Assembly (NCBI RefSeq): GCF_000243275.1
Contig: NZ_CM001437.1
Location: forward strand, 503,088-567,087
From: Myroides odoratus DSM 2801
Lineage (GTDB): Bacteria; Bacteroidota; Bacteroidia; Flavobacteriales; Flavobacteriaceae
DNA length: 64,000 bases
Reading direction: 5' to 3'
Below the pieces are notes generated by a model that saw nothing but the letters and a program-made list of their open reading frames with translations, did no database searches and was not told the origin of the DNA. This document shows positions 43,726 through 53,343 of this stretch, piece after piece (position 1 is the first letter of the stretch; each line of letters opens with the position of its first letter). The position numbers and the translations under genes were made by a program.

Positions 43726-44423
43726 GCTTCTTATCTAACCCAACATTTTTACTCTTTTTGGTCGTAGCCTTTTATGCCTTAGGTCTTACACTAACGGAGA
43801 AATACAAATGGATTATTTTTAATCCCATTATTCTATCTACAGCCATTCTTATTACCTATTTGGTTCTGCTAGAAATTCCTTATGAGAACTTTAGTCAAGC
43901 CGGACAATACATTGACTTTTTCTTGAAGCCATCCATTGTAGCCTTAGCCATTCCTTTGTATCTTCAATGGCCAGTAATCAAAAAACAGCTTTTCCCCATC
44001 GTTATCAGTCAATTCGCTGGTTGTGTAACAGGGATTGTTTCTGTTGTACTGTTAGCCCATTGGACGGGTGCAGAACGCGAAATTATTTATTCTCTCGTGC
44101 CTAAATCTGTCAGTACACCGATTGCGCTTGAAATTTCCAAAACAGTGCATGGTATTCCTTCCATCACAGCAGCAGCTGTTATGATTGCAGGAATATTTGG
44201 TAGTATGGTTGGTTTTCAAGTCCTTCGCCTCACACACATCAACAATCCGATGTCTCAAGGTATTGCTTTAGGAACTTCTTCCCATGCTATGGGAACGATG
44301 AAAGCAATGGAAATCAGTAATAAATATGGTGCTTTTGCCAGTGTTGGAATGATCTTCAACGGGATTCTAACTGCTATTTTAGCCCCCATCATTTTATCCC
44401 TTTTACTCCCTTTACTCAACTAA
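43722..44423 (+). CDS. lrgB: LrgB/CidB family membrane protein
   Basis: A 233-residue membrane protein with about seven helices. The LrgB signature runs through LVPKSVSTPIALEISKTVHG, SITAAAVMIAGIFGSMVG and ALGTSSHAMGTMKAMEIS. It is the partner of the CidA-like protein upstream; in other bacteria such pairs act in programmed lysis and in pyruvate transport, and which applies here is unknown. The gene begins inside the preceding stop codon. About 200 bp with no clear terminator separates it from the FUSC gene. Confidence 0.92.
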   Translation: MSFLSNPTFLLFLVVAFYALGLTLTEKYKWIIFNPIILSTAILITYLVLLEIPYENFSQAGQYIDFFLKPSIVALAIPLYLQWPVIKKQLFPIVISQFAGCVTGIVSVVLLAHWTGAEREIIYSLVPKSVSTPIALEISKTVHGIPSITAAAVMIAGIFGSMVGFQVLRLTHINNPMSQGIALGTSSHAMGTMKAMEISNKYGAFASVGMIFNGILTAILAPIILSLLLPLLN

Positions 44424-44630
44424 GTTGCTTTAGTTTTAAATTATTATTAAATTCAAAGCAGGAAATCCAATACAATCAAGCATTTTGAGTAACTTTATAG
44501 AAAATAATGCTACTGTAAAAAAAATATGCGCGAAATTAACTTGTACCATACTATTCCATAGATAGTATACCGTACAAAACAAAAAATTGCAGATAAAAAA
44601 AAGAAAAACTAAATCTAAGCCACTGAAAAT

Positions 44631-46910
44631 ATGCTTCAAAAAGCAAGAAAATACACTGATAATACCCATTTAGCAGATTCGTTAAAAATCACCATTTCGG
44701 GAGTAATTCCCTTCTTATTTTTTATGCCAAGTCAACAATTTGATTGGGCATTTGCTATGGCTGTTGGTGCTTTACTAACGGCTCCTGTCGATATTCCCAG
44801 TAACCTCAAGGATAAAATTAACGGTATCTTAGTTGGGGCATTACTTGTTCCTTTCGTTACCTTGCTCTTATCCTTAACCCAAGGAAATTGGTACTTTTAT
44901 CCTGTTTTCATCTTTATCATTTTTAGCTTAGGGATGATTTCAGTCTATGGACATCGAGCCAATCTATTATCCTTCAGCGGATTATTAGCTGCCAGTTTAG
45001 GATTGGCACACAGTTATGTTGGTAAAGATTTATGGATCCATGCTTTACTCCTACTCTTGGGAGGTTTACTCTATTTGGTTGTTTCCCTAGCGTTTTATTT
45101 CATACGCCCTCGTCGTTATGGGGTTTTACAAACGTCAGAGTGTATGGATTTAACGGCGGATTACCTAAAATACCGTGCGCAGTTATGGACTCCGGGGGTC
45201 AATGCAGATAAAATTGTTGAAGAACAACTCAACATTCAAATTAAACTCAATGATGTACATGAGAATCTTCGTGAATTTCTTGTACTCAATAAAGCCAATA
45301 CAGGAAACTCCTCGAATAACAGACGTTTACTCGTAGCTTTCTCCACTCTAGTTGAAATATTAGAAATTGCCGTTTCTACTTCTTTCGACCATAAAGAACT
45401 ACACGAACTCTTAGATGAGGATGATCCGACAATTATTCGCGATTACCAATCTTTAGCAGAAGATTTTGCTGCTGCTATTCAAGATATTGGAGATTCTCTC
45501 AATATGGGATTGAATTACAAGCCCAAATACGATTTTGATCGCAAATTAATTGCCTTACAAGAGAAACTAACTGCCTTTATTGCAGATAGTAAATCTCCAA
45601 AAAAAGTAGAAGCCGTGCTCTCTTTTTCCAATGTCTTACACTATGCGCAAAGTCAGATTGATAAAATTCACATCTTAGAGCGCATCTTAACCGAAAAGAC
45701 ATTTAGTGATAATGTAGAAGATCGCTTTAAAGAGTTAGAGAAATTCTTAACTCCGGTGCATTATCGTTGGGAAACACTCGTTGTCAACCTAAACTTTACG
45801 TCTACGATTTTTAGGCATGCTACACGTTTAACCTTGACCATTTTAATCGGATTGATTATCAGTAATATCTTCAATCTACTTAATGGCTATTGGATTTTAC
45901 TAACCATTGTCGTGATTATGCGACCTGGTTATGGATTGACAAAAACACGTTCCTTTGAGCGTGTAATTGGTACAATATTAGGAGGATTGATTGCCTTTGG
46001 TTTGTTGTTTATCCTTCAAGATAATCATACGCTTATTGCCTATTTAACCATCTTAACGATGATTTTAGGCTACTGGTTTTCTCATACAGATTACAAAGTC
46101 GGTGTGACGTTCATTACGATGTATGTCGTATTGATCTATGCAATCCTGACGCCTAATTTCATGGACTTGTTGATTTATCGTGTTATTGATACCTTGATTG
46201 GTGCACTATTAGCTTTAGGTGCCAATTATTTGCTATGGCCGTCTTGGGAATTCCTCAATGTCAATGTACACTTGTCTAAATCCATTCAAGCCAACCAACA
46301 ATACGTCAAGGAAATCAAGGAAATTTACAACCAAAAGAGCGAACCTACCTTGTCGTATAAATTGGCTCGTAAATATGCCTTTATCGAAATTGGAAACTTA
46401 ATGGCTTCTTTTCAGCGCATGATTCAGGAACCAAAATCCAAACAGCGTTTGCGTTCCGAAATTTATGAATTAGCCGTATTGAATCATACCTTCTTATCGA
46501 CAGCAGCTTCTATTGGTGTGTATGTACAGTCTCGTCATACTACCAAAGCCTCAGAATCGTTTAATTTGGTGATGGACTATATTGACAAGAACCTACAGTT
46601 AACCCATAACTTGCTTAACAATACTCCTACAGAAGAGGACTTAATCACAGCAGAAGATCAGGAAAGCTACCGTGTAAGTATGAGTTATTTACAAAATGTT
46701 AGAGAATACGAGTTGAAAAAATCCTATACAGACGATACGCAAATTAAAAACTTGATGGAAGAATCTGCCATGGTGATTCAACAATTGACATGGTTGGCTC
46801 ATCTATCAGAAAAAATATTAAAAATAAGTAAGGTAATTCGAGATAAGAGAGAAGAAATGCAGCAGAAAAAGCTCGTTTTAAATCCAACAATACTATTTAA
46901 AAAAGGGTAA
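44631..46910 (+). CDS. FUSC family membrane protein (YccS/YhfK-like)
   Basis: A 759-residue protein with two membrane blocks. The first has about five or six helices within residues 15-160, the second within about 400-530 (TLTILIGLIISNIFNLLNGY and the family motif RPGYGLTKTRSFERVIGTIL). A soluble helical domain lies between them (about 170-390) and another at the C-terminus (about 540-759). FUSC proteins resemble the fusaric-acid and aromatic-acid efflux components (AaeB-type), but the substrate of this subgroup is unknown. No membrane-fusion partner is adjacent. It may share a mRNA with the CidA/LrgB pair. Confidence 0.9.
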   Translation: MLQKARKYTDNTHLADSLKITISGVIPFLFFMPSQQFDWAFAMAVGALLTAPVDIPSNLKDKINGILVGALLVPFVTLLLSLTQGNWYFYPVFIFIIFSLGMISVYGHRANLLSFSGLLAASLGLAHSYVGKDLWIHALLLLLGGLLYLVVSLAFYFIRPRRYGVLQTSECMDLTADYLKYRAQLWTPGVNADKIVEEQLNIQIKLNDVHENLREFLVLNKANTGNSSNNRRLLVAFSTLVEILEIAVSTSFDHKELHELLDEDDPTIIRDYQSLAEDFAAAIQDIGDSLNMGLNYKPKYDFDRKLIALQEKLTAFIADSKSPKKVEAVLSFSNVLHYAQSQIDKIHILERILTEKTFSDNVEDRFKELEKFLTPVHYRWETLVVNLNFTSTIFRHATRLTLTILIGLIISNIFNLLNGYWILLTIVVIMRPGYGLTKTRSFERVIGTILGGLIAFGLLFILQDNHTLIAYLTILTMILGYWFSHTDYKVGVTFITMYVVLIYAILTPNFMDLLIYRVIDTLIGALLALGANYLLWPSWEFLNVNVHLSKSIQANQQYVKEIKEIYNQKSEPTLSYKLARKYAFIEIGNLMASFQRMIQEPKSKQRLRSEIYELAVLNHTFLSTAASIGVYVQSRHTTKASESFNLVMDYIDKNLQLTHNLLNNTPTEEDLITAEDQESYRVSMSYLQNVREYELKKSYTDDTQIKNLMEESAMVIQQLTWLAHLSEKILKISKVIRDKREEMQQKKLVLNPTILFKKG

Positions 46911-46933
46911 ATTTCTTTTTTTATTAGTTCTGT

Positions 46934-46992
46934 AAAAAGAGGTGTTTTTTGTGTTTTAAATCATTTTTAAATGCAATAAAACACCTCTTTTT
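46934..46992 (+). terminator. Terminator after the FUSC gene
   Basis: AAAAAGAGGTGTTTT pairs with AAAACACCTCTTTTT around a 29-nt loop; the T run is part of the second arm. Confidence 0.7.
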
Positions 46993-47128
46993 ATTGTGAA
47001 TATTCAACATAAATCAAGCATCCATTAGCAGATTTACTTCTATTTTTTTAAAAGTCAACAAGTTTGAGCTACTTTGTATCAAATTCTCTTTTTTTTTCGT
47101 ATTTTGCAATAACTAATTAATTACGACG

Positions 47129-48904
47129 ATGATGAATCCAACTAGACTTTTTGATATACCTTATTTCCAACATGAACATTTTCCTTTGGAAGATGCGCTG
47201 GTAACCAAAGTTAACGGTGTTTGGGAAAAGACGTCATCCGCCAGTTACCTTCAAAAGGCCAATGCTTTATCTAGAGCCCTTTTGAGATTAGGTGTTCAAC
47301 CCAATGATAAAATTGCAGTCATCTCTAGTAACAACCAAACCAAATGGAATCTATTGGACATTGGTATTCTACAGATTGGCGCTCAAAATATTCCCATTTA
47401 CCCAACGATTGCTCCGGAGGACTATCACTTCATCTTAAGTCATTCTGAAGCAACGTATTGTGTGGTATCGGATCAGGAAATCTACGATAAATTAATGTCT
47501 GTTATTGATCAATTACCTTTGATCAAGGCCGTCTATTCTTTTGATACTATTGCTGGATGTAAAAATCTCGATGAATTATTTGAATTAGGAGCAGATGAAT
47601 CCAATCAAGAACAAGTAGAACAACGCAAAGCAGCAGTGACTCCTGATGACTTAGCAACTTTAATTTATACCTCTGGAACAACGGGAAAACCCAAAGGAGT
47701 TATGCTTTCACACAACAATATACTTTCCAATGTATTGGGTAGTAGTGAGCGTGTACCTTTCACCAGAGAACAACACTTCAAAGCATTAAGTTTCTTGCCT
47801 TTATGTCACGTTTTTGAGCGAATGTTGATCTATTTATATCAATATAGCGGTGTAGGTATTTACTATGCTGAATCCATTGATAAAATGGGTGAGAATATGA
47901 AAGAAGTGAAGCCTAATGTAATGACTGTTGTACCTCGTCTTTTAGAGAAAGTGTACGACAAAATTTTTGCAACAGGTTCTGCATTAACAGGCATAAAAAA
48001 GAGTATTTTCTTCTGGGCTTTAGAGCTTGGATTCAAATATCAACCTTATAACCGCGGGTTCTTTTACAACTTACAATTGGGTATCGCCCGTAAATTAGTA
48101 TTCAAGAAATGGCAAGAAGCCTTGGGCGGAGAGATGAAGATCATCGTTTCGGGAAGTGCTGCTTTACAACCTCGTTTATCCCGTGTATTTAATGCCGCTG
48201 GAATTCCTGTAATGGAAGGATATGGATTAACAGAAACCTCTCCTGTGATTGCAGTAAATGACGAGCGAAACAAATCCATGAAAATTGGAACTGTTGGAAA
48301 GCCACTAAGTAATGTGGTCGTTAAAATTGCGGAAGATGGTGAAATTCTATGTAAAGGACCTAATGTTATGTTAGGGTATTACAAAGATGAAGAACGTACC
48401 AAAGAGGAGTTAAAAGACGGATATTTCCATACAGGTGATATTGGAACCATTGATGAAGAAGGATTCTTGAAGATTACCGATCGTAAAAAAGAAATGTTCA
48501 AAACCTCTGGAGGGAAATATGTAGCACCACAAATCATTGAAAACACCCTGAAACAATCGCGTTTCATCGAGCAAATCATGGTTATTGGAGAAGGAGAAAA
48601 AATGCCAGCAGCGTTGATTCAGCCAAACTTTGAATTTGTAAGAGAATGGGCGAAGCGCAAAAATATTGCATTGGGGAATACCAATGAAGAGTTGATCCAA
48701 AATGAACAAGTACGTCAACGTATCGAGAAAGAAGTAGAATTTGTAAACCGCAAATTTGGTAAGTGGGAACAAGTGAAAAAATTCGAATTGACACCAGATG
48801 TATGGAGTATTGACAATGGACAATTAACCCCTACATTAAAATTAAAACGAAGAGTTATTTTGGAAATCTACAAAGATTTATACGAAAAGATTTATAGAGA
48901 ATAA
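47129..48904 (+). CDS. Long-chain fatty-acid CoA ligase (AMP-forming)
   Basis: A 591-residue ANL-superfamily enzyme that activates fatty acids as acyl-AMP and then acyl-CoA. The P-loop is LIYTSGTTGKPKGVMLSH. The middle has LPLCHVFERM, the adenine motif MEGYGLTETSPV, and the hinge region GYFHTGDIGTIDEEGFLKIT followed by DRKKEMFKTSGGKYVAPQ. The last stretch LTPTLKLKRR carries the C-terminal catalytic Lys. The FAA1/FadD15 layout fits long-chain substrates. Start at 47129, or at the second Met 3 bp on. The gene is single. Confidence 0.93.
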   Translation: MMNPTRLFDIPYFQHEHFPLEDALVTKVNGVWEKTSSASYLQKANALSRALLRLGVQPNDKIAVISSNNQTKWNLLDIGILQIGAQNIPIYPTIAPEDYHFILSHSEATYCVVSDQEIYDKLMSVIDQLPLIKAVYSFDTIAGCKNLDELFELGADESNQEQVEQRKAAVTPDDLATLIYTSGTTGKPKGVMLSHNNILSNVLGSSERVPFTREQHFKALSFLPLCHVFERMLIYLYQYSGVGIYYAESIDKMGENMKEVKPNVMTVVPRLLEKVYDKIFATGSALTGIKKSIFFWALELGFKYQPYNRGFFYNLQLGIARKLVFKKWQEALGGEMKIIVSGSAALQPRLSRVFNAAGIPVMEGYGLTETSPVIAVNDERNKSMKIGTVGKPLSNVVVKIAEDGEILCKGPNVMLGYYKDEERTKEELKDGYFHTGDIGTIDEEGFLKITDRKKEMFKTSGGKYVAPQIIENTLKQSRFIEQIMVIGEGEKMPAALIQPNFEFVREWAKRKNIALGNTNEELIQNEQVRQRIEKEVEFVNRKFGKWEQVKKFELTPDVWSIDNGQLTPTLKLKRRVILEIYKDLYEKIYRE

Positions 48905-48905
48905 T

Positions 48906-48935
48906 AAAAAAGGAAGCCATGCGCTTCCTTTTTTA
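48906..48935. terminator. Terminator after the acyl-CoA ligase
   Basis: AAAAAAGGAAGC pairs with GCTTCCTTTTTT around a 5-nt loop; the symmetric A and T runs would work both ways. A near-copy of this stem is used at 62221-62252. Confidence 0.8.
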
Positions 48936-48986
48936 TTATATCGTTTTATATCGTTTAATAGTATAGACTTGAATATCATTACACAA

Positions 48987-49053
48987 AGTTTACCGTCTAA
49001 AACAACAACTGTCCACTGTAAACCATCAACCGTTCACTGCTAACTGTAAACCA
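48987..49053. repeat. Dispersed GTTTACNGT-type repeat, copy 3, running into the DinB gene
   Basis: Repeated GTTTACCGT, ACTGTCCACTGTAAACC and CTAACTGTAAACC units. The right half overlaps the last codons of the DinB-like gene, so its C-terminus (NGLQLAVNG and the stop) is written by the repeat. It belongs to the family seen at 485-567, 30631-30735 and 52870-52922. Confidence 0.55.
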
Positions 49054-49553
49054 TTATAGTGATGTTCTACGTGATAACTTGCATTATAAGCCATTTCCTT
49101 TAACGTAATCAATCCCAATAAAGGATGAGGGATTTGCAAGCTCTCAAAATCAGCTGTTGTTAATTTTAAAATAGCTGCATTGTATTGTGAGATTAACGCC
49201 ATCAATTGTTCCGTTAGCGCTTCTTTAGATTCCGTAATTTCCTCTTGAGGTACAAATTGTTCAGGTGCCTTCCCTCCTTCTTTCAATTTCACTAAATAAG
49301 CTGCCTTTAGCTCCTCATAAGTTTGGTTGCGTCGTTCTGCACGTCCAAATTTTGCCTCAATAGTCGCTACTGGCAATGTATAAACATAAACCAAAGGTTG
49401 TACTGCTAAAACCAAATGTTTCAAATGCTGGGCTGCATTCCACTTTCCTGATGAAGGGTGAAAAAGATATGCTTCCTCGGATAGTTGATGGATACGCTGT
49501 ACAAATTCACTGTATTTTTCAACTAGTTCTTTCGTTATATCTACTTGATTCAT
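49026..49553 (-). CDS. DinB-like superfamily protein
   Basis: A 175-residue four-helix-bundle protein. The metal-site type motifs are HPSSGKWNAAQHLKHLVLAV (first His cluster) and YNASYHVEHHYNG (last cluster), with a central helix bundle between. Members include bacillithiol or mycothiol S-transferases and stress-induced proteins; the thiol or substrate here is not known. The last nine residues are encoded by a dispersed repeat, which suggests the repeat invaded the 3' end and replaced the original stop. The family usually ends near that histidine motif, so function is probably intact. Confidence 0.8.
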   Translation of the reverse strand: MNQVDITKELVEKYSEFVQRIHQLSEEAYLFHPSSGKWNAAQHLKHLVLAVQPLVYVYTLPVATIEAKFGRAERRNQTYEELKAAYLVKLKEGGKAPEQFVPQEEITESKEALTEQLMALISQYNAAILKLTTADFESLQIPHPLLGLITLKEMAYNASYHVEHHYNGLQLAVNG

Positions 49554-49594
49554 ATACTTTTATTTCGTTTTTTTGTTGGTTCCTTAAATGTAAA

Positions 49595-49630
49595 AAAAAT
49601 AGGAACGAATTGCAATTCGCTCCTATTTTA
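49595..49630 (-). terminator. Terminator after the methyltransferase gene
   Basis: AAAATAGGA and TCCTATTTT form the outer stem and CGAATT/AATTCG the inner one. On the minus strand a T run follows, 30 bp past the stop at 49660. Confidence 0.75.
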
Positions 49631-49659
49631 TCTTATTTTTTATCTTTATTTTCTTGCTC

Positions 49660-50457
49660 TTACAATTGAGCTACAATAGAATACACCATTGGAATTTTAT
49701 TATCCAAGTGTTTGATGCGGTATTTATTCGGTTCAAATTCAACCGTATGTTGAAAACAAGCATAAGGAGAATAATCAAATTCTTCAAAGCCCTGAATCGT
49801 TAACTTATTTTGAATTAAACTCGTCATCACCTCACTCAAACTATGATTCCAACAAACATACGACTGCGAAATATCCGCTGCTTTATCTGCATAGGTTCCA
49901 CTTTCCGTTTCTACAATAGCAGCAGCATTAAAATAATTGTATCCTACCTTCGTGAAGTCATCGTCAAACATCCATACCACAGGATGAAATTCAACAAATA
50001 CAAAATGTCCACCTGGTTTTAAAAAAGTAGCAACAACATTGGCCCACTTATCCATATCAGGTAACCATCCGATCACGCCATAACTCGTATAGACAATATC
50101 AAACTTTTCATTTAAATGATTAGGCAAATCATATATATCACAACATACGAATTGAGCCGTTGATCCGGTTTCCTCTGCTAATTCTTTGGCTTTTTTAATG
50201 GCTTCATCCGATAAATCAACACCCGTTACTTCAGCGCCTAGTCGATTTAAAGAGATGGTATCTTGACCAAAATGGCACTGTAAATGCAAGATTTTCTTGC
50301 CTTTAATATCACCTAATAAATTGAGTTCGATTTCATTTAAAGAACTCTTTCCTTTTTTGAATCCCTCTACATCATAAAAATCGGACTGTATATGTGTCTC
50401 CGTACGATTATTCCATGAGTTTCGATTGATTTCTATATAATTTAATTCTGGTTTCAT
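49660..50457 (-). CDS. Class I SAM-dependent methyltransferase
   Basis: A 265-residue protein with the Rossmann SAM site: motif I KILHLQCHFGQDTISLNRLG, the acidic end of strand 2 in VTGVDLSDEAI, motif II-like FVCCDIYDLPN and the strand FDIVYTSYGVIGWLPD. The HLQCHFGQDT version of motif I is typical of a group of small-molecule methyltransferases of unknown substrate. The C-terminal half has many aromatic residues (VWMFDDDFTKVGYNYFN), probably the acceptor pocket. The gene is 99 bp downstream of the S41 peptidase gene on the same strand and may be read through from it. Confidence 0.88.
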   Translation of the reverse strand: MKPELNYIEINRNSWNNRTETHIQSDFYDVEGFKKGKSSLNEIELNLLGDIKGKKILHLQCHFGQDTISLNRLGAEVTGVDLSDEAIKKAKELAEETGSTAQFVCCDIYDLPNHLNEKFDIVYTSYGVIGWLPDMDKWANVVATFLKPGGHFVFVEFHPVVWMFDDDFTKVGYNYFNAAAIVETESGTYADKAADISQSYVCWNHSLSEVMTSLIQNKLTIQGFEEFDYSPYACFQHTVEFEPNKYRIKHLDNKIPMVYSIVAQL

Positions 50458-50556
50458 TTTTGTATATTTCTATAATTTTGTGATAAAAATAATCTATTAT
50501 TTATTTCCTTCAACTAAGTAGGTCAAAAAAGGTAAAAAAACCAGCACGATTATTTA

Positions 50557-52809
50557 CTACAAGGTTCCTTTAATCACCTTCACTCCTGTTTCCAAGAAGG
50601 TATCTACATTATTACGTACATCGTGTATCGTTTTTAGTATATCTAAATTCGGTACAATACCAATACGTTGCGTTTCCTTACCATCAGGATAATATACACC
50701 TAAGCCCGAAATATAAGTCCCTAGCCCTCCAGGGAATGAAATGGATGAAACATTTCCATCTGCACCTGCGGTTTGACTCCCAACTAACGTTACTCGATCA
50801 CCTACTTTAAAGGCCATCGCGGTATACTCTGCTGAACTTTGGGTACGTTCATCTACTAAAACAACCACTTGTCCTTGATAGGGTTCACCATCTGGTTCAA
50901 TTACTTGAAAAACACGATCAAATACAATTTCTCCTGGATTCTTGTAATTTGGTTTAGAAAACCTCGCAAAAGCTTTAGTTTCAGAAACAAAGAAGCTCCC
51001 TAAAGTAAAAGGTACAAAAGCAGATGGATAATTGCGAATATCAATTATAATTCCTTCCGTATTTCGGAATGTATCTTTAATTTTCTGAACGTCACCATCC
51101 TGAATATTGCCAAGTGTAACATACCCAATATTATCCTCTAAAAAGCGATAACTTGGTTCTCCTTTCAAGGGCTTAAACCAGCCGTAAGACTTAAGCTCAT
51201 TTTTCGGATACATCTTTATTGTGGTGTGTTGCTCTTTATAGTTACGATCCACATAGGTGATTTCTACTTCTTCTTCATTCGTTCTCAAAATATTAAACAA
51301 ACTAATATCTCTCAGTTGAGCACTGCGGTTAGATCCAGGGTGATACGGAGAAATACGATCTAAAATTTGTTCGATACGCTCTTGATTAATATGGGTTATG
51401 ATGTCCCCTTTCTCCAATTTAATATCCGCTATTAATTCGGGATTGTAAATATCTGTCACCACTAATTGGTTTAAAATAAATTCCACGCGAAATGGGGCAT
51501 ATCGATTTCCTCTCTTTTCATTCAAAGCTTTACTTCCTTGCCATAAATCTGTGTGAGAATCATTTACCTCCGCAATCAACTGTAGGACAGCTGTTTCATA
51601 AGCTAAGCGATCTGAAGCTTCAAGAAATGGACGAATGTGTAAAGCCAAAACATCTTCCCAATCGGTATCTGTTAAGTGGCGATTCGGCATATAATACTGC
51701 ATCACATTCCAAAAGCGATATAACCCTACTAAACGAAAACCTGCATCAGGTACTTCCCTATTTTCATATGCTTCCTCATTGGTAAAAACAGCATTGCCTA
51801 TACCAGGGGCTTCACTGACATAGTAATGTCTGTCTTGGTTTCGATTTTTATAAATGTACTTTATTTTGTGCTGAAGTTCGTCTGAAAGTGCATACGTGGT
51901 CATCCAATCTAAATTCGGCTTTAAAATAGCATCACTATCGGTGTCCTCACAAGTTTCACATAACTTTACCATGCCCAACTGATCTATCCATTTCAACAAC
52001 AAGGAATCGCGTTCTGTTTTGGATGTAACTGCTAAGTACTCGGGTAAAAAGCGAAATAGTTCATAATCCCAATTATACTTCCCAACAGCAATAGCAGGGT
52101 GATGGTATTTTAAGAATCCCCAAACCCTTCCTAATAAAGCAAGATTAGTGATGTGATTGGTTTGTAAGGCTGGAAATACAACCGAAGATCCTTGATCAAA
52201 TGTTTTGTCTTGTTTTGCTGGAAAATTAATCTCTGCTACTTTTGCTTTTGAAACATCTTGACCGTCAATGGTTACTTTAAAATCATCCAACCACATAACT
52301 CCATAGCCAGCCGTTTGGATTGCAATGACCATTTGTTGGGCTTGTTCTGGTCTAAGGTTGACCGCAATTTCAAATTTTTGCCATTCATTGGTTCCTGTAA
52401 TCAATTCAGATAACTTGACAAAATCCAACATGGGATCGATGCGTATCACAGGAGTAACTTGAAACGTTTCATCTCCAACTGTCCTGATATAACCAGAAAA
52501 AACTAACTTTTTCCCGCTGTAATTTGGCAATATTTTTGAAACAGAAAACATAGGGTTAACCTCATCCGTTTCATGCATTGCTAAGGCAAAAGAAGATTTT
52601 CCTTCTTTGAAAATCTCATAATCTTGAGTAGGGATAAAAAGACTATTTCCCTCAATAATCCAACCTACTGGTTCATTAGTAAGTCCTACTGGTTCTTCGT
52701 CCTTAAACGTTTCAAAATTATAATTTGCAGGTACTTCTTGAGCTATACTTGCCCATGATAGCATAGCGCACAAAAGTGCGGGATACAGTTTCTTCTTTAG
52801 CGTAAACAA
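50557..52809 (-). CDS. Exported S41 family (C-terminal processing-type) peptidase
   Basis: A 750-residue protein with a signal peptide (YPALLCAMLSWASIAQ). A beta-sandwich domain (about 25-175) ending in MWLDDFKVTIDGQ is followed by a linker and helical region, and by a PDZ-like domain around residues 440-520 (LEKGDIITHINQERIEQIL). The S41 serine-peptidase domain is about residues 540-740. The nucleophile is in DERTQSSAEYTAM, and GSQTAGADGNVSSISFPGG follows. The catalytic Lys is not unambiguous here. Such proteins trim or degrade peptides at the cell envelope. Translation appears to start at TTG (52809), since the next Met is inside the signal. Confidence 0.87.
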   Translation of the reverse strand: MFTLKKKLYPALLCAMLSWASIAQEVPANYNFETFKDEEPVGLTNEPVGWIIEGNSLFIPTQDYEIFKEGKSSFALAMHETDEVNPMFSVSKILPNYSGKKLVFSGYIRTVGDETFQVTPVIRIDPMLDFVKLSELITGTNEWQKFEIAVNLRPEQAQQMVIAIQTAGYGVMWLDDFKVTIDGQDVSKAKVAEINFPAKQDKTFDQGSSVVFPALQTNHITNLALLGRVWGFLKYHHPAIAVGKYNWDYELFRFLPEYLAVTSKTERDSLLLKWIDQLGMVKLCETCEDTDSDAILKPNLDWMTTYALSDELQHKIKYIYKNRNQDRHYYVSEAPGIGNAVFTNEEAYENREVPDAGFRLVGLYRFWNVMQYYMPNRHLTDTDWEDVLALHIRPFLEASDRLAYETAVLQLIAEVNDSHTDLWQGSKALNEKRGNRYAPFRVEFILNQLVVTDIYNPELIADIKLEKGDIITHINQERIEQILDRISPYHPGSNRSAQLRDISLFNILRTNEEEVEITYVDRNYKEQHTTIKMYPKNELKSYGWFKPLKGEPSYRFLEDNIGYVTLGNIQDGDVQKIKDTFRNTEGIIIDIRNYPSAFVPFTLGSFFVSETKAFARFSKPNYKNPGEIVFDRVFQVIEPDGEPYQGQVVVLVDERTQSSAEYTAMAFKVGDRVTLVGSQTAGADGNVSSISFPGGLGTYISGLGVYYPDGKETQRIGIVPNLDILKTIHDVRNNVDTFLETGVKVIKGTL

Positions 52810-52869
52810 AATTTATATGTTTTAGTTGATGTCCTAAACATACAAAATCTGAATTAATTAAAAGGTGTT

Positions 52870-52922
52870 TTGTTTGACTGTTTACGGCTGACTGTTAAAG
52901 TTAACCGTAAACAGTCAAACAA
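52870..52922. repeat. Dispersed GTTTACNGT inverted repeat, copy 4
   Basis: Perfect 18-bp arms, TTGTTTGACTGTTTACGG at 52870-52887 and its inverse at 52905-52922, with a 17-nt spacer. It lies directly behind the DoxX stop and may act as its terminator. It is the most symmetrical member of the repeat family. Confidence 0.75.
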
Positions 52923-52923
52923 C

Positions 52924-53325
52924 TTAAATAAACCATCCTTTTTTGCCTTTGTATAAACGATAAGAACCAGGTCCAATCATAGCGATTGCCAATGCTCCTA
53001 CTAAATACAATACATTAAGTTCTGCTCCAATTCCACCTGTGGTTGCACTAAGGGCAAATGATCCGCCTCCTTTTACTAAAACCATGGACATGACCATAGT
53101 AAAAGCGATTAATACACCAGATAAACGGGTAAAAACGCCTACAATCAAAAGAATAGGTGCAATAATTTCTCCTACAGGAACACCCAACCACAACCAAGTA
53201 GGATATCCTTTGGCTGCTAATTGTTCAATAATCATATCGTGTCCGTGGATAATTTTGTGAATCCCATGAAAAATCATCAATCCCCCTACTCCTAATCGTA
53301 AAATAAACTTTCCTAAATCTTGCAT
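52924..53325 (-). CDS. DoxX family membrane protein
   Basis: A 133-residue protein with four membrane helices. It has the family motifs LRLGVGGLMIFHGIHKIIHG at the N-terminus, a middle GVPVGEIIAPILLIVGVFTR and the closing helix ALAIAMIGPGSYRLYKGKKG. DoxX proteins are linked to quinone, thiosulfate or redox stress functions; the precise role here is open. It is 18 bp downstream of the SDR gene on the same strand, so both are probably transcribed together. Confidence 0.9.
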   Translation of the reverse strand: MQDLGKFILRLGVGGLMIFHGIHKIIHGHDMIIEQLAAKGYPTWLWLGVPVGEIIAPILLIVGVFTRLSGVLIAFTMVMSMVLVKGGGSFALSATTGGIGAELNVLYLVGALAIAMIGPGSYRLYKGKKGWFI

Positions 53326-53343
53326 ATTCTTTTTCTATATGGG

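Noticed and set aside
48410-48823. 137-codon frame opposite the acyl-CoA ligase
   Set aside because: Antisense to the conserved hinge and C-terminal domain of the ligase.
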